Positions 24,901 through 39,100 of a stretch of DNA of 64,000 nt are shown one piece after another. The stretch's first letter is position 1. Each line of letters begins with the position of its first letter. The DNA comes from Cruorifilaria tuberocauda (taxonomy: Eukaryota; Nematoda; Chromadorea; Rhabditida; Onchocercidae). Under the pieces are notes generated by a model. That model made no database searches, was not told the origin of the DNA, and saw only the letters and a list, made by a program, of their open reading frames with translations. The position numbers and the translations under genes were made by a program. The stretch is taken from positions 86,558 to 150,557 of the forward strand of contig JABVXU010000106.1 of assembly GCA_013365365.1 (NCBI GenBank), in the 5' to 3' direction.

Positions 24901-27900
24901 TGATTTTACAATTTGGCTATATCAATCACACTGATATCCACATCAAGAGAATGAATCTAATTTGGTATGCTTTGCAGAATTCACAAATTAAAGAATTCAA
25001 AACTGAACTGATTAACTCATATTGAATGTACTATATTAAATGATTTGGCAATTACCGTTTTCAAAAGTCATAGTTATTTATAGCCTTTTAAGTCATTACT
25101 ATCATGCACATACTACTCCTTAAACGGAATAATCGAAAATTTTAATAAATCTATTGCAGAGGCAAATGAATAAGAGAAATTATTTACGAGTAATGTTTAC
25201 CGTTGCATTACAAATGCATCTTGAAACTCGACTCGGGCTTTCCTTGCGCAATTAATTATTTCAGTCCATCTTCCATGTTGTATTAAATCAGCTATTTCAG
25301 CTTCCAGTTCTTTTGCGTTAACATACCTGAAAACCAAACAGCTTCCAAATTTAAATTGTTCCTTAGAATTGAAGAACTGATTAAATATTAAAAAGAATGA
25401 AATGTTTAAATATCTTATAATACCTGAAAAGCTTCTCGGCGTCCGTATAAATATTTATCAAATGGGGGTTATAAGGAGCAGGAAAACGAAGTTTATCACT
25501 ACCAAGTTGCAGCAAAGAAAATCTGAAAGTCAAAATAATGACAGTGCTGATTATAAAACCTGCAGTGCATTCGCATATAAATTCAACAAAGCATTCAATT
25601 TCAGAGAAAACTACTTACAATAATTGCGAGGGTAGATTAGTAGAAGGCTGGTCAAAAAGTAGTGCGGAATTCATATCCATCGGTGAATAAATTGTAAAAA
25701 TCGCCGAAAAAATGTCTAAGATCTCTTTACGTAAGCGAAAACATGGGCCAAGTTCTTCTTTGACTCTAAGATTTTTTATTCAATTAACAGTAACCTTAAA
25801 AATTGAAAACTTTACAATCGTAAAATTGAGTCCGAGAAATGTAATAAAAAAAAATAGCGAGCAACTAGAAGAATCTTAATGCTTAATCATTTCCTGCTAC
25901 GCTATCTATAGAAATCCTTGTCTACGCCTGCTTCTTTACCTACTTCCATTGCGCGATCAACGAGTCGAATCAATATTCAGTTTTAAGATAACCTACTTGC
26001 GCAATACTCGCTTTTCCATAGTGATTCCGAAAACATTTTTCTGCATAGCAAATTTCAATAATGAGCGACAAATTTCAACTTTGCTTTTGTTGAAATCTAA
26101 TTTGAAATGCTTAGCAACAGATTTCAACGATGAAGCATGTAGAAGATATACTGCTTCTTCAATCTGAAGCAAAGATGAGTGACCTGAAATAATTTTTCCG
26201 TAGCACAGAATATTTATTGCACATTAACAATTGGAAGATGAGAAATAATAAAGATAGACATTTCGTGTAACCCAGTATTCTTGTAAATATGTTTATCATC
26301 AACATTACTGCATGAACCAAAATCAGATGAAATGAAGCAAAAAAGTAACTTGTAAAAAAAGTCGCCAAACTATTCCCTGAACCGCAAATTACTGACCTGA
26401 ATCAACGAGTTCAGCTTGCACTAATTCTTCAAATAATGGATTCAGTGATGAAGAGATATTGTCATATCTAAAAATAAATAACTTTTGTCTGCACACTTAT
26501 TTTTTTCTAGTTATGAAAAGTATGAGATGAAGATAATAATATATCAAGCAATAAAATAACTCACGAGAGTTTATCCACTATTAACCATTTTCTTTTGCGT
26601 AGAAATAATCGGATTACCAGTTTTTTACTTTGATCTAGAAAACAAAATTACCCAACTTTTTTTCGTGACTTTGATAAATTCAGGCAATGAAAAAGGAAGA
26701 AATGAAAATCAGTTCTGTTCCACAATATTTCACTTCATAAAAAAAACACCTGATAGCGTTATAAATTTCTCTAGCAAATACAAACGTCTGCCCCAGAACT
26801 GCGCTTCACCATACTGACTTTCATCACAAAAAACCTGCAGAGTGATTTTATCTATCAAATCAAATTGTGATTAACCACATTTCTTCAATACATATGTGCA
26901 TAATAGGACATAGCTTCCGCCTGATCAGCAATTAATGTATACCCTATAAAAATACAGGGTGAAAGACGACAGAGGAAAACACGGTTTATTAATATCAATT
27001 TATCCACAATAAACAACTATTTTCATTTCCTTTCCTGAATATCTTAAATTAACCAAAGCTATGAAAACTGAAAAAAAAAAGAACTCTTGAGCACTGTTGA
27101 ATTTAATTCCATTAAGAAGCTGCCATTATATAAATAATTGTATTGAACGAAATTCTATTTTCAATTAACCAGAAAGTTTAGATTATGAAAATTTTCACGC
27201 ATACATGAATGGAAAAAAGAAAAGACCTTAGCAATCTCGAAAAAGGACGAACCCGTTTCATTATTTTATGAAATAATGTAAGATAGTACGGTGAACCGAT
27301 TTGAGTACCTTCAATCGCAGGATCTTTATAATTTGACAGCACTTGACTATTCTTTACAAAATCGCAGTTATAAATTTCAAAGTAGGATTTAATATTTTCC
27401 AGTTGCTTTTTTTCCACTTTAATTTCACGACTGCTCTCAACCGTGCAGTGAGAGTTTCTAAAGGATAAAATTTACTAATTTATATAGATTTACGGCTCGA
27501 TTTTCCAATGTCAATCATTATGTCATACATTGGAGAAAAAATTTCTGTTCTTTATTGAAGAATAAGTTAGGATCTAAAAAAAAAGAAAAACTTGCCATTT
27601 TTCTAAATGCATTTTCGATTAAAAAAACAAAATGTGAAAGCTTAAGCGAAAAACGCAAACCTGTCGTTCAAATTTTTTGTTTCATTCTGTTTATTTACCA
27701 GTTCTTCATTCTCAAAATTCTTCTCGAATGCGACTGAAGTTGTTGCTGTGTTTGCCCACGAAATTTCACTTTTGCTTTCTTCTGATATGGGAAAATGAAA
27801 ACCAACTTGCTCGATAATTTCCATAGCTTCTGTCGATTCAAATGGAGAAACCTAAATTGCTGATATATAATCGTTTGAGTATTAAACAAAAATTCTCTTA

Positions 27901-28892
27901 TTGTTATTTTGTGTAATGCAATTGTTGGTTGTGATTGGGTATGCCTTGGGTATATGCACGAAAAAGGTTTAGATCGCACTTGTCTGATTCTTTTATTTCA
28001 TTCATCGATAATAACCTTAATTTTTTTCGTGCGTTTTCTAGCAAAACTGCTAGGTGTTCTAACAATGGCTTCAGTCAGCATCTCGCTTATCTTTTTTTGC
28101 TCTGCAACAATTCCAGCCAATTGTTTGTGCTCACTCGTATTAACTGAAACTTCTTCATCGTTGACAACATCCGGAAGAAGAGTCTCAAGATCCTTCTCTT
28201 TAAAATTTTGTTTCTCTACTAGCTTCTCGTGACCCATATTATCGAACAAATCATCACTGCTATCTGAACTACTTAAAATCTTGGCAGCTTCTCGCTTTCT
28301 ACCTTTAGCACAGACTTCAGCGATGACCTAAAATTTAATATACAAATTTCAATTTTTATGCTAGACACATAATGTAATATGAAATTATTGAACATATTCA
28401 AAATTTTAGTTTAACTTTTTTAATAATGGCTGGAAAAACTGTCTCTAATCCCACCTTTCAGTTATTCGTAAATTCTAGACTTCAAATAACTTATATGTAC
28501 ACATAACGACTGATGGATAATACTCATAAATAATAAACTAAGATTGAGATACAATAAATGACAATAAGATTGACAATAAAATATGAGCATAAGCTCATAA
28601 GGAATAAATACCATGACTTCCATGTTCACTTCCAAGTCTAATATAAAAACTTTCTGCTTCCACTCATAAAAATATCTTTGCGGCTAATAAAAGTACGATG
28701 AAATCGGATGGTATTCTGGGTAAAAGCAAATTTTTATGAGAGTCGTTGATACCATACCTGGCAATCATCATCGTCCGGTTGCAATTTGCAATAATTCAAA
28801 TGTGATCGATACAATCCTCGTGTAACAAGATTTCCACATACTGGACATGGCTTCTTTTCTGATTGTTTTTGGAATGCTTTCAAAAGAGCCAT
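21959..28892 (-). CDS. FAN1: FAN1, Fanconi-associated structure-specific nuclease
   Basis: FAN1 is a nuclear 5'-flap endonuclease and 5' exonuclease recruited to ubiquitylated FANCD2-FANCI for interstrand crosslink repair. Twenty-one exons, all in phase: 28892-28758, 28327-28016, 27851-27661, 27457-27253, 26834-26750, 26634-26565, 26467-26397, 26183-25997, 25765-25619, 25522-25424, 25326-25201, 24883-24821, 24683-24595, 24176-24019, 23909-23776, 23680-23604, 23377-23274, 23023-22835, 22605-22477, 22289-22184, 21984-21959; 900 aa (human 1017). Exon 1 holds the UBZ zinc finger (CPVCGNLVTRGLYRSHLNYC). Later come RLFLRKRKWLIVDKL (SAP region), ARGGWWDRLALNL (TPR region), and the VRR-NUC nuclease with GVHAEGTLW (Glu), SGF-PDLVIWN (Asp) and VVEVKGPGDKLS (Glu, Lys). 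All metal-binding residues are present. Residues about 46-215 are acidic and unconserved. Exon 18 could end at 22829 instead. The last exon is only 26 bases. Confidence 0.96.
24547..24564. repeat. 18-bp perfect palindrome
   Basis: ATCATATGATCATATGAT reads the same on both strands, inside a FAN1 intron (24594-24177 side boundary is 30 bases away). No function assigned. Confidence 0.7.
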
Positions 28893-29778
28893 TTTGGCCA
28901 GAAATTTCAATACATTACAAGATGATATTCATTGTGATCAGATATGTATTCCTAGAAAATACTTTTTAGCACAACAGGAAATGTTATTCGTGGAAAAAAG
29001 GGAAAAGGAAGCTTTTCACCTTTATAATAACAACTATGAAAGAAAACGAAAGAATGACTAAAATTTTACTGGAAAGTATGAAGGATGTAGTAGAAGTTCT
29101 TATCACTCTAATCACATACGATTTAATTTTCCGGATAAATTGATCAGTGATTAAAATCTACTTATCGACAAACAATTACCTATTCCTGAAATGAAATCCC
29201 AGAACATCATTTTCCCTCGAACATTTATCCATGCCGGTTAATCGAAAAAAAAGAAGTCTCGCTCCTCTCAATCTCTAAAAAACTCTCAATCACTGTTTCA
29301 GTTAAAGTTGTAACTCTCTATACTGCACTCCTTATCTATCTTCCTATTATCTCTCGCCGTTATTCGTCAATTCTGCTCTCTCTTCAGTCTAATAACATCT
29401 CTTTATTCTCAATTACTGCAACTTAATTTACTAAAATATTTCAAAGATTTCAAGTCTGGCTAATTAAGTTGTACATAGGTAAGTTGTGAATCGAACTTCA
29501 TGAATGCAAAGATAATAGCTATTTGTTCATGCTTTTGTAAGTCTGGACGTTTGCGCTAATCCGATATAAATTGTTTATTGTGGTTAACAGCGTTATTGTC
29601 AAAACTTTGCGGATTCATTCCAAACGTGATAATCATCTGTTCACGTTCACGCTAACGGATAAGTGAGAATTAGCGCTTCATATCTTAAACAGTTATTTCT
29701 TTGAAATGCTTATTAACAGGTGATAGTTTCATTTGATACGAAATATGTACATACAGATGAATTACACTTAGGATATTT
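28893..29778. other. Intergenic region upstream of FAN1
   Basis: 0.9 kb between the ground-like stop codon and FAN1 start, same strand. A minus-strand TTTTCTAG ends about 60 bases upstream of the FAN1 ATG (at 28952-28953) and could be a spliced-leader or 5' UTR acceptor. No coding frame is supported. Confidence 0.5.
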
Positions 29779-32242
29779 TTATCGAAATGCAAAACAGGTT
29801 ATATTTTCTGTGGTAACTTCACAATATTTCCTTGCATGGATGGTATAGCTGAAATCACCTTCGGCGCAAATCACGTCAAATTTAATTCCTTGATAGGCAC
29901 GTTCAGCTGCTTCCGTCACGCTTCGTTTTGATTCTGATACATCGTTTGTTATTGCCTGTAAATTGAATTTGATAACATTATTCATGAGAATTGTTCCGGT
30001 TGTTCAGAAATAAACGCAATATCCTAAAATGGAATCAAAAATGAATGACAACACGCTAACATACAATTGTCCGTGAACTTTTTCTCTCTAAAGTTCAAAA
30101 CCATTAATTGAACCATTCGACAAATACATTGCAATAACTTTCAACTTATACACAATAAAGCGGTCTTCAATTATGCTTGAAAGAATAATCGATCAATTCA
30201 TTTTAAATTTTGGAAAGTAACTGTTTACCTGTAGTATAACCCTTCTAAGCCTTCTGCTATTGCATACAGCTGATGGAAATGCAGCACGTTTTGCAGGATA
30301 ATTCCGTCGGAACTAAAACTTTGGCAATATTGATTCATTCGAATTTTTTTAGATTTAAATTTCAGTTTCGAAATTAAAATAAGATTTGAATTCCATTTAC
30401 TCAAAGATGAATTATTTGAATTCAATTACTTTGAAAGATAGCCAAGTTGTTAAAAAACATTAATAGCTTACCGCATCTTTGGTTGAATAGTTTTTTTGTC
30501 GTTTCAGCACATTAAATGATGTCCGTTGAAATTTATCTTTCGGATCTGAAGATATCTTTAATCGAATGATTTCAGTATTTGAAGAAATTTTGGCTTTAAC
30601 GAATATCGAATAAATTTTTGCGTTAAATTTTATAAAACTTAAGGAAAAAAACTTACACGCTGTTTGATCATGATTTGTTAGCTTTCCGATTCTCAAAGAA
30701 TGTCCTCTGTAAGAATTATCATCTGCCATAACTTGTGCTGGTACTGATTTCTGCTTTGCTCCAGAAATATCTACAGGAACTATTATATTATATTATAATA
30801 TACAAGCAAGTTTTCGCTCACATTACCATATCACATTTTATCAGGAAGTACGGTATGACATCGTAATCCATTTCTTTATAGGACTGTAAAAACAGTATAC
30901 CACAATCGAGCCTAATGTAAAACCCAAATCGATTTACTTTCGAAAGTGTGATCGACCGGTGATGTCGGTGGCGGATATACGGCAGATGTCCAGTTTGATA
31001 CATCACTCAGTGCTTCCAATAAATAATCACCATCATACTGATTATACATCGATACAGGTTGATACTGTTTTGCTGTATTGATTGGTAGTTCATCGTATGG
31101 ATTAGGTGTTGCTTGAATTTGTTTTCGGTCAATATTTTAAATTAAGTGTAATTCCTTTTTGATTTTTGTAGCAATCAATTATATTCTTTTCAATTGTTAC
31201 TCAATTCGATAATCAACTTGAATACCATAATTTTACTAAATTAATTGAAACTTACTCTATTAAATTAATTGAAAGTACTACTAATATTGATTCCAATTAT
31301 ATCTAATAATTCAATATATCAATTAAACAGATTGATTCCTAGCATAAGTTCTTATCACTACTATTCTATAAGATGAATTTTTTATTAATTGAATAGAAGA
31401 TTAGTTACTTTAATGTTAATTAAATTATATTTCCATTGTTGAATTGTTCAAAATCTAACTTTCAACAATATAAATGATTGGTTCATCATTATCGTTATAA
31501 GGTTGCCACGAATCGTCTTCCTCATATTGCTGTCGTTGTTGTTGTTGTGGTAAAGTTATATCATTGAACTGATGAAAATCATCTAATGAACTGTAATCTT
31601 TTTGATAACTACTTCCTGAAATGTATTGTTTCTGCGGTTGAACTTGTTGTTGTTTTGCGTGACGTTCACTACGTGACACTGACATAGACGGCGATACTTC
31701 CAGTTGTTTTCCAATCGGAACTGAAAGTTTATATAAAATTAAAAAGTTCATTCATGCGTTTGTTTTCCTTAAAAAGTAACAAAAAATTTATTGATTTATC
31801 AAAGGTTTTATTCATATAGCAATTTGTGCTTATTTGCTTATTACTTATTCCTGTTTATTTTTGTTTTTCCTTAATTCATTTCATTTCATCTTATTTCATA
31901 TTGTTTTAATGCATCGAACCTTGAAAGCAAGTTGGAATACAGTGCCATAATGGCATCGATCTAAGGCAGAAGCATGGAACCGAGTAAAAAAATAGTTGTA
32001 TAAGTGATGTAACGATTAAAATTCCGTCTTCAATCTTCCATAACATATCGTTATGTCGAGAAAAATTGAACTTGCTAGGCCTTTATGTTAATTTTAGTTC
32101 TTTAAAAGATCTGGAAATATTTTTCAATATCATAAAAACAGCACCAATAATAAATGCATACTTTAATTGTGAAATACAAAACAAACCTACACATCATCTT
32201 ACCATTTGAATGTTTCCGAAGCATACCTATCTTCGCACATAC
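29779..32242 (-). CDS. Ground-like (grl) domain secreted protein
   Basis: Ground-like proteins are nematode hedgehog-related secreted factors linked to cuticle and epidermis. Exons in order: 32242-32203 (tentative), 31720-31460, 31111-30938, 30779-30657, 30545-30472, 30312-30229, 29955-29779; phases match at every junction. The C-terminal 87 residues form the domain: VCNSRRLRRVI, then SESKRSVTEAAERAYQGIKF, DVICAEGDFSYTIHARKYC and ITCFAFR up to the stop, with the expected Cys residues. N-terminal to it are about 200 residues rich in Gln, Tyr, Pro and Asp, with a Gln-rich run (PQQQQRQQYEEDD). I did not find the signal-peptide exon, which must lie upstream of 31720; a Met at 31751 that would read through the acceptor gives only a weak signal. 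One acceptor (after 31111) is TTCAAG. The domain is certain; the 5' end is not. Confidence 0.85.
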
Positions 32243-35200
32243 CTAATAGAAGGATAAAGAATGGATAATCATTGATGATTTCTGAATTACAGATAATTTG
32301 AAAGAAATGATTAGGTCAAAAATTTTCGGAGTGTTATTCTTATTTAAATTGTCTTTTGTAACATTCATTGTTATCATCAAAAAAAAAATGATATCTGATA
32401 ATGGGATAAAAAATAAATGAGTAATTATAAACAATTTTTCAAATGTTGAATTCTTTTCTCTCATTTATTCTTTAACCGTCAAAAACAATCCAGTTTACTT
32501 AAATTCATATTATCACTTAACCTTCTTCTTCTTCTTATCTCTGTCTTTTTCCAAATTGGCAAGTTATTATTGAGGGCGATTTCAACTTTACTAATTAAAG
32601 GACATTTTAAGATCGTAATTAAATATTTTTAATTAAATTTAAATTAAATCTTTATTTCCACAAAAAGAGTCATATACCATCTTTGAATCTTTGAGTCTTT
32701 GAATAATTGAATTTATTAGCTATTCAAATAATTTATTAATCAATCAGATTAACTCATATATCTTATCTACAATGATTTTCTGCATTTAACATTGTTGGAA
32801 AGGGCAGTTGATCGGTTGAAAATAATTAAACTTATCAAGCATGATCTGATCCATTTATCATATGCTTGGATGAAGAGATATGGAAGATGATTTGGCTGAC
32901 TTTCTGCTTTCTTATGCACTTTGAGGAATCGTAAATTTTAAATTATGAAAATAACGTAGAAACATGTACTGAACCGTTTAAAAGTATTATTTTAAGAAAT
33001 TGAAAAATGACTTGTAGTGAAAATAGTACGTGCAGTATGAAAGTAAACGGAAGATAGGTGAAAAAATAAATTGTTGATTAAATTTCGTTAATTAAGTTGA
33101 ATTAAGCTAAATTAAACCAAAATTTATTTGCTAAAAGATTAACTTCAATTCTCTTATTGTGTACTTTATATGGGTTAAAAACTGCGATGTCCCTGAAAAA
33201 TGGTAGAAATTCAAAAAACATTTAATTATATCACTCTACTCAAATAATTGAATACAGTAAATCCAGTAATAGTGCTAAAGTAGTGTATGAGATAATTTAC
33301 CGATTAACTTACCGAAAGAAAACCGGAAGATATCAGTAAAACTGTTCGGTTTAAATGATTGAATGTTTGATCACAGGGGAAGGAAAATATTTAATAAGGG
33401 ATTGAAAATTGTGATGGATTGAATCGACGGATGGTTGATTCGAAATGACGAATCAATCCGTCTATTCAGGATGAACTTGATCCGATAATTAGAAAATGCA
33501 TTGTTAATCTATTACTTTTGGTATTTAAATTCTCTTAATATTCAAATTTAAAAGTGAGGGATAAAGGATAGATGAGGTTTTGATCTCTTTTGGAAAAAGA
33601 CGGTTTGAAATTTTTAAGTATTCCCATAAAATGGCAATCTTCCGAAATATTAAACCCAATGAAATGAGGAAATTGAATAGGAAAGTTGATACTGTAAATA
33701 CTGAAACTACAAAAGAGGTTATGAAGATTAATACACAGTTATACTTAATGATAAATTATTGTAAACGATTCTATCAAATAATTAAAACTCAATAATCAAA
33801 TAATTCTATTGTAGATGATAAAATTAAAATCAGAAAAAAATACTAAGTAACATCAAATATCTAAGTAAACATTCCATAACAGATCAAAGTAATATTATGG
33901 TATTAAAGTAATGGTTGATTTGAGAACTCTCAAAATTGCTAATTAAGAAAATATTCCCTATGTCAATTTAGCAATATTCTTACATGTAAGCTTTTAAAAA
34001 TTAAAAACAGCCAAATCAATAAGAGTATCAGTACCAAAAACCAACCTAAAACATGAAAAAGAAAAAAACAGTAGAGACTCAAACAAAAAAAACTTTAATA
34101 AAGCAGGAAAGAAAAAAACAAAAATTCATTTACAACAAAGCAAAAACCAATCGATTATATTAAAAAAAAATAGAAAAAACAAAATTACCAAAAGAACAAA
34201 CTTTTTATTAAGAATTAGAAATTCTAAAGTTGAAATAATCCTTAAAATATAAAAATCCTAAAATATAAAAATTATATAAAAATATAAAAATTGAAAATAT
34301 GAATCTTATAGGCCCTGAAAAATTATCCCAATGTGCTTAAGAGATCCCAGAATTCTATTAATCAATAATTAATCATTTGATAAAAATTATATCAAAGAAT
34401 TATGACTTAAAAACGTGACAAATTTAATACGAATATATTTTCTATACTAAAAAGTGCAAATTCCATTTCAATTTACTAAAGGAAGAGAAAACTTTTGGTA
34501 ATACCTTTATGCGAGATATTTGTATTGATTTTATTTACTCTATATTTATTTTATTTATTTATACTGTATTGATTTTATATTTATTACAAGAATAATAACT
34601 GTATTTTATCATGATAATTAATTACTTAGCTAACAAGTTTGCACAGATAGTATGAGCGAATGTTATTATCCGGGAATAATTAGCGTTAATTAATCAAATT
34701 TTAATTGTTAGAATATTATAATGATTTATTCACCAGTAATATTATTTTAAGTAAGAAAGAATTTTGCAAATAAGTTATGCTTACTGTTATTTATTATATG
34801 ATTCGATATTTCATAATGTGTATATGATGAGATGAGATGATGTACGGTATTAGTATTATTGTCAATTTGATAATTTCAAATTTGCAAAAGAAATGAAAAT
34901 ATGGTTAGGAATGTTGGCCAAAATATATGTTGCCTAAATGATAAGAGAGAATGGAAGAAGGAATTTTTGTATGTAAACAAGAGAAAGGTTAGAATGATAG
35001 AAGTGAAGTACTTCTCTCTCTTTATCACCGTTCACTCCAAGCGTAACTTTGATAAGATGCAGCATGTGATCACACCTTTTTTTTTCTTCTATAACTTTAA
35101 TTAATGTTACAGAAAATTGAATTAGCAAATTGAATTCAATTTTTGTTAATTTACCTCACATAGATTAAATGCAAAAAGAGAGAGAGAGAAGAAGAAAAGA

Positions 35201-35257
35201 GAGGGAAGAAGATGCAGAAGAAACAATTTTATATTGCATCATATTTGGTAATTTGTA

Positions 35258-35402
35258 TTACGATAATTTCATTACGATATTACGATAATATTACGATATT
35301 ACGATGATTTTGTTATGATATTACGATAATATTACGATATTACGATAATTTTGTTACGATATTACGATAATATTACGATATTACGATAAATATACGATAA
35401 TT
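35258..35402. repeat. Tandem repeat, 41-bp unit built from TTACGATA
   Basis: Three units of about 41 bp (35272-35312, 35313-35353, 35354-about 35394) each made of TTACGATA octamers and a spacer, with single-base differences between units. Partial octamers flank both sides. Confidence 0.9.
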
Positions 35403-36105
35403 GTAATTTATAAATTTTAACTTTTTGTGAAAATTATTTAATGCTTCATAAATTTCATTTTGAAAATTTGCATAAGCTATCTGTAATTTCTGGAATTTTA
35501 CTTCCTGATTGATCAAGAAAGAAATGATAATAGTGATATTTATGATTGGTGCAGCTTTTAGCTATGGAAATTGACAAAATAACAATTCGATCATTTCCTT
35601 TACTTATTATCATTTATTACTGAAAGTATATTGAAGCATAAAGTAAATAAAGTGGTTTGCTAAAAAATTGTCTGATATGGAACGTTCTTAATGGAACATC
35701 TCTTATCATATCATTGCTTTCATGAAACTGAGCGGACACTATCAGTTAACAGATAGATTATATAAATGTGTTCATTGTTAAGTGTGTTATCAGAGTTGTT
35801 CAATGCTTGCTTCTCCTTCCTTGGTTTTTCTCTCTTTTTTATCAACTTCAAATTATTATCTTTAATAGTCACTTTTCTTCATGATTATAAGACATTACAA
35901 TGTATGGCTTTATCTATAGCAAATTTAATTATAACTTAACTTCATTAAGTTAAAAAATTCCAAATTTAATTTAGAAATTATCAATAAATTGTTTTTTAAA
36001 GGAATTTAAAAATGAGCTAAATTAATTTTACCTTTAAATTATCCATCACTTAATCGCTTCAATATCAAGTTTTTTTTTTCAATGATCGTGAAATTCATCA
36101 TAAAA

Positions 36106-36114
36106 TACTTTCAG
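36106..36114 (+). promoter_or_regulatory. Trans-splice (or cis) acceptor upstream of STAT
   Basis: The acceptor-like ATACTTTCAG ends six bases before the ATG at 36120, which suggests spliced-leader addition and supports that Met as start. Confidence 0.5.
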
Positions 36115-36119
36115 TTATC

Positions 36120-39100
36120 ATGAATTCACCGATATCAAGCAATAATTCCAATTCGAAAAGTGATAATTTAGGTGATAGCGCATTTCAAAAAAGTATTGCA
36201 AATTTATATCATTGCCGAAAAGAACTTGCAACATTAATGGGTGAAAAACAGAAGGTTCTGTAACAATTTTCAAAATATCAAATAGAGGAAGAATATATAT
36301 CATAAAATTAATTATTATCAAATCAGTAATATATTAATTTTATTTTTATTTCAATTAATCAATCAATAAATTAGTCTATTTCAATTTGAAATATATTTAA
36401 GTAAAAGTGGAAAGTACAAAAAGGATTGGAATTATGAGAGGATCAGCACTTTCAAGTTTTACAACCTTTTTCATGTGAATTAAGCTTTCAGTGGTTGAAT
36501 TGCCAGCGAAAGGCAAGTTTGCTGGTTCAACCTTGTAGAACGGATGAACTGGAGGTGATGTCAAGGTGTTGTTTCGTTTTAATAATTATTGAGAACTTAT
36601 TATAATTCTGATTAAAACTAAAACGTTGCACTCTTATTTTTAAATCGATAAATTAGGAATCTTTAATAAACGAGAATTTGGATAATTTTTTTTTCCCAAT
36701 CGAAGAATAATAGAGAATTCCTTGAACATTAGTTCTTGAAACTTTCAAATTATTCTCAAGAACAAGACTTTGATAGAAAGCTTAACAAGAATTTCAGGTT
36801 AATTCTACTGATCGTAAATTAAATTTAAGTTTATGAATTTGATCTGAGGTAATTTAATTCTCGCTTTAGATTCGCACCGTTGTTAAATGCCGTATTAATG
36901 GCGCAATTACCTAATGAGCAACGCCAAGCTCAATTAGCGCTTATCGAACAGATCATCCAAGAGTAAATCTTGTTTACCTTTTTATAAATGTTAATTTCGA
37001 AAGCTAAATATTCATTGATCCGTTAATTAAATATGGAAAATATTTCGTTGGGAGTTTTAACAGGACGATCTTCAAGCATAATCTATCTGTCACAATCTCT
37101 CCCTAGAATTCCTCATAAAATCAAGAAAACATTGATTGACGAAAGTTCTCCAAGATTCTTTATTCTAAATCATAGGAATCAGAATCTTATCATTGAATCA
37201 AGCGTAAAAGCTATCTTCTATTGATCTTTGATCGTCTATCTTATGATACGATATGATATCTTAAATAATCATTCCAATTTAGCGCATTTCTGACTTCATT
37301 AATTAAAACAATTTTAGAATATTCAAGAGATCCAGGAAGTAAGAAAATGAATAAATCAAACAACTATTAATTCTTTTAATGAAATAGAAAATTTCTTCAC
37401 TTGAAGTATTCTTAGATCTATAATAATTGAATGGCCAAAAATACATTATGAAAAATGTCCCGATGGTGATAATAGCCTAGTTGGCGTAGAATTAGATTTT
37501 GCTCCATTGATACATCGAGCTCGAAATGTTGTCAAATGTCGGACATCACATCCAACGATGAGAGTACGGTATGATTTTTAGCCTCAAAATTAAATCCAAT
37601 CAATTGTATTTCTTGTTGCTATTTTCGATCATATCATATTAAAAATATCATTGAAATTATTGCATTACGGTAATTTTATACAGTATTTTTTCTAAGTTGG
37701 TAATATTTGAGACTGTAAAGTATAAGTGATATTCAGGGTTTGTGCAATAGCTGAACCAAATTCGGATATGTCATATCCACGTGTAGTAGAAACATTCTTC
37801 CGTGCCACTCTTGTTAAACTACCCAGTGATCCAGGAGAAAGGTCATTTTGGAAAATTTCAATAACCTTTCAACTAGAGTTTGCATTCATCTAATTATCCA
37901 TGTGAAAGTAGAAATATTATAAGTTGATGGTTTCGATGAAGTTATAGACAAACGGCTGGTCGTCTAATTTTAACTCAACGTGAAGGTACGTCAGCGACCA
38001 AATACCACGATCAACATGACGTTGTAGCGAATATGAATGGAAAATTACTGATAAGTCAAGTATCACCGGAATGTACCACTAGTATTTTATCGGAACAATA
38101 CGGTGAAACTGTGAGAAAAACTGATTTAAAATATGAGCATGGAACGTTATGTGCAATATTTCCGGAATTGGTTCGTAGAGATTGCTCATTTTGTATCACT
38201 TAATCGGTTTTAATTCAATAGAGATAACTCAATTTTAATAGAGTTAACTCAAATTAATAGAATAATAGAGTTAACTCAATAGAGAAACAATAGAAATAAA
38301 TTTCTGAAATTTATATTTCTTCATTTTCTCTTTTCCTTTTTTATTTTCATTTGTTGGAATGTTTAATTACTAAAATTCAGTTATGATAAAAGTTAAAGAT
38401 CACGTATGATGAGAATTTATTAAGATGACAAAAATTTTCAGGGTGTTACGCTAAATTCGATGATTGATCGACGGCAATTATCAACACGTTATGCGATTCA
38501 AATAGATGTTGCACTAAATATTGGAAATAAATTAATCGTAAAACACGTAAGTTACGTTTAAACTATAAAAAATTAATGGAATATGAAGATATCTTTATTA
38601 ATCGATACTTTATGATCGATAAGAATATTACAGGTTGTTCTATCACATGAATTCCTGATTGCAATAACCAATGATCAAACTGAATCGCTTCTAAATTTCA
38701 TTTACTGGCCACGATTGTTAGACCGAGAGCAATTTGTTAGAAAACATTCAAATTTTTATTTCCATATCAACAAGTAGTTGTAACAGTAATTTTTAAATTT
38801 TAAAACTCAAAATTAGAAAATTATTACTGTTCAAAAATTAATTTATAATATTGTATTTTGTTTTATACGATGAATTTACTTGAGTGAAATTAAATTCGGA
38901 TTTGAATTTTAAATTTTAGCAAGATCAACCAAATGATCACGAAGATACCACACAGAATAGTAATAAGCAAAAAGTTCCATGGGGTATTTTGAAGAAAGCA
39001 TTGAAATACTTTGTAAGAGCGCAATTAAGCTCAGCACGTGCGCTTGATACGGATGAATTATTACACGTTCAATGCATGTTGTTTTATCCAAGGTAAGAGA

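Larger units (their letters stand above)
32243..36119. other. Intergenic region between ground-like and STAT genes
   Basis: 3.9 kb of very AT-rich DNA with homopolymer-rich stretches (for example 34080-34300, repeats of AAAATATAAAAATT), a purine-rich GA tract at 35176-35215, and the tandem CGAT satellite. It may hold the missing 5' exon of the ground-like gene; a good minus-strand donor context occurs near 33312 but its coding frame is unconvincing. Short frames at 33580, 34901 and 34934 are not supported. Confidence 0.5.
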
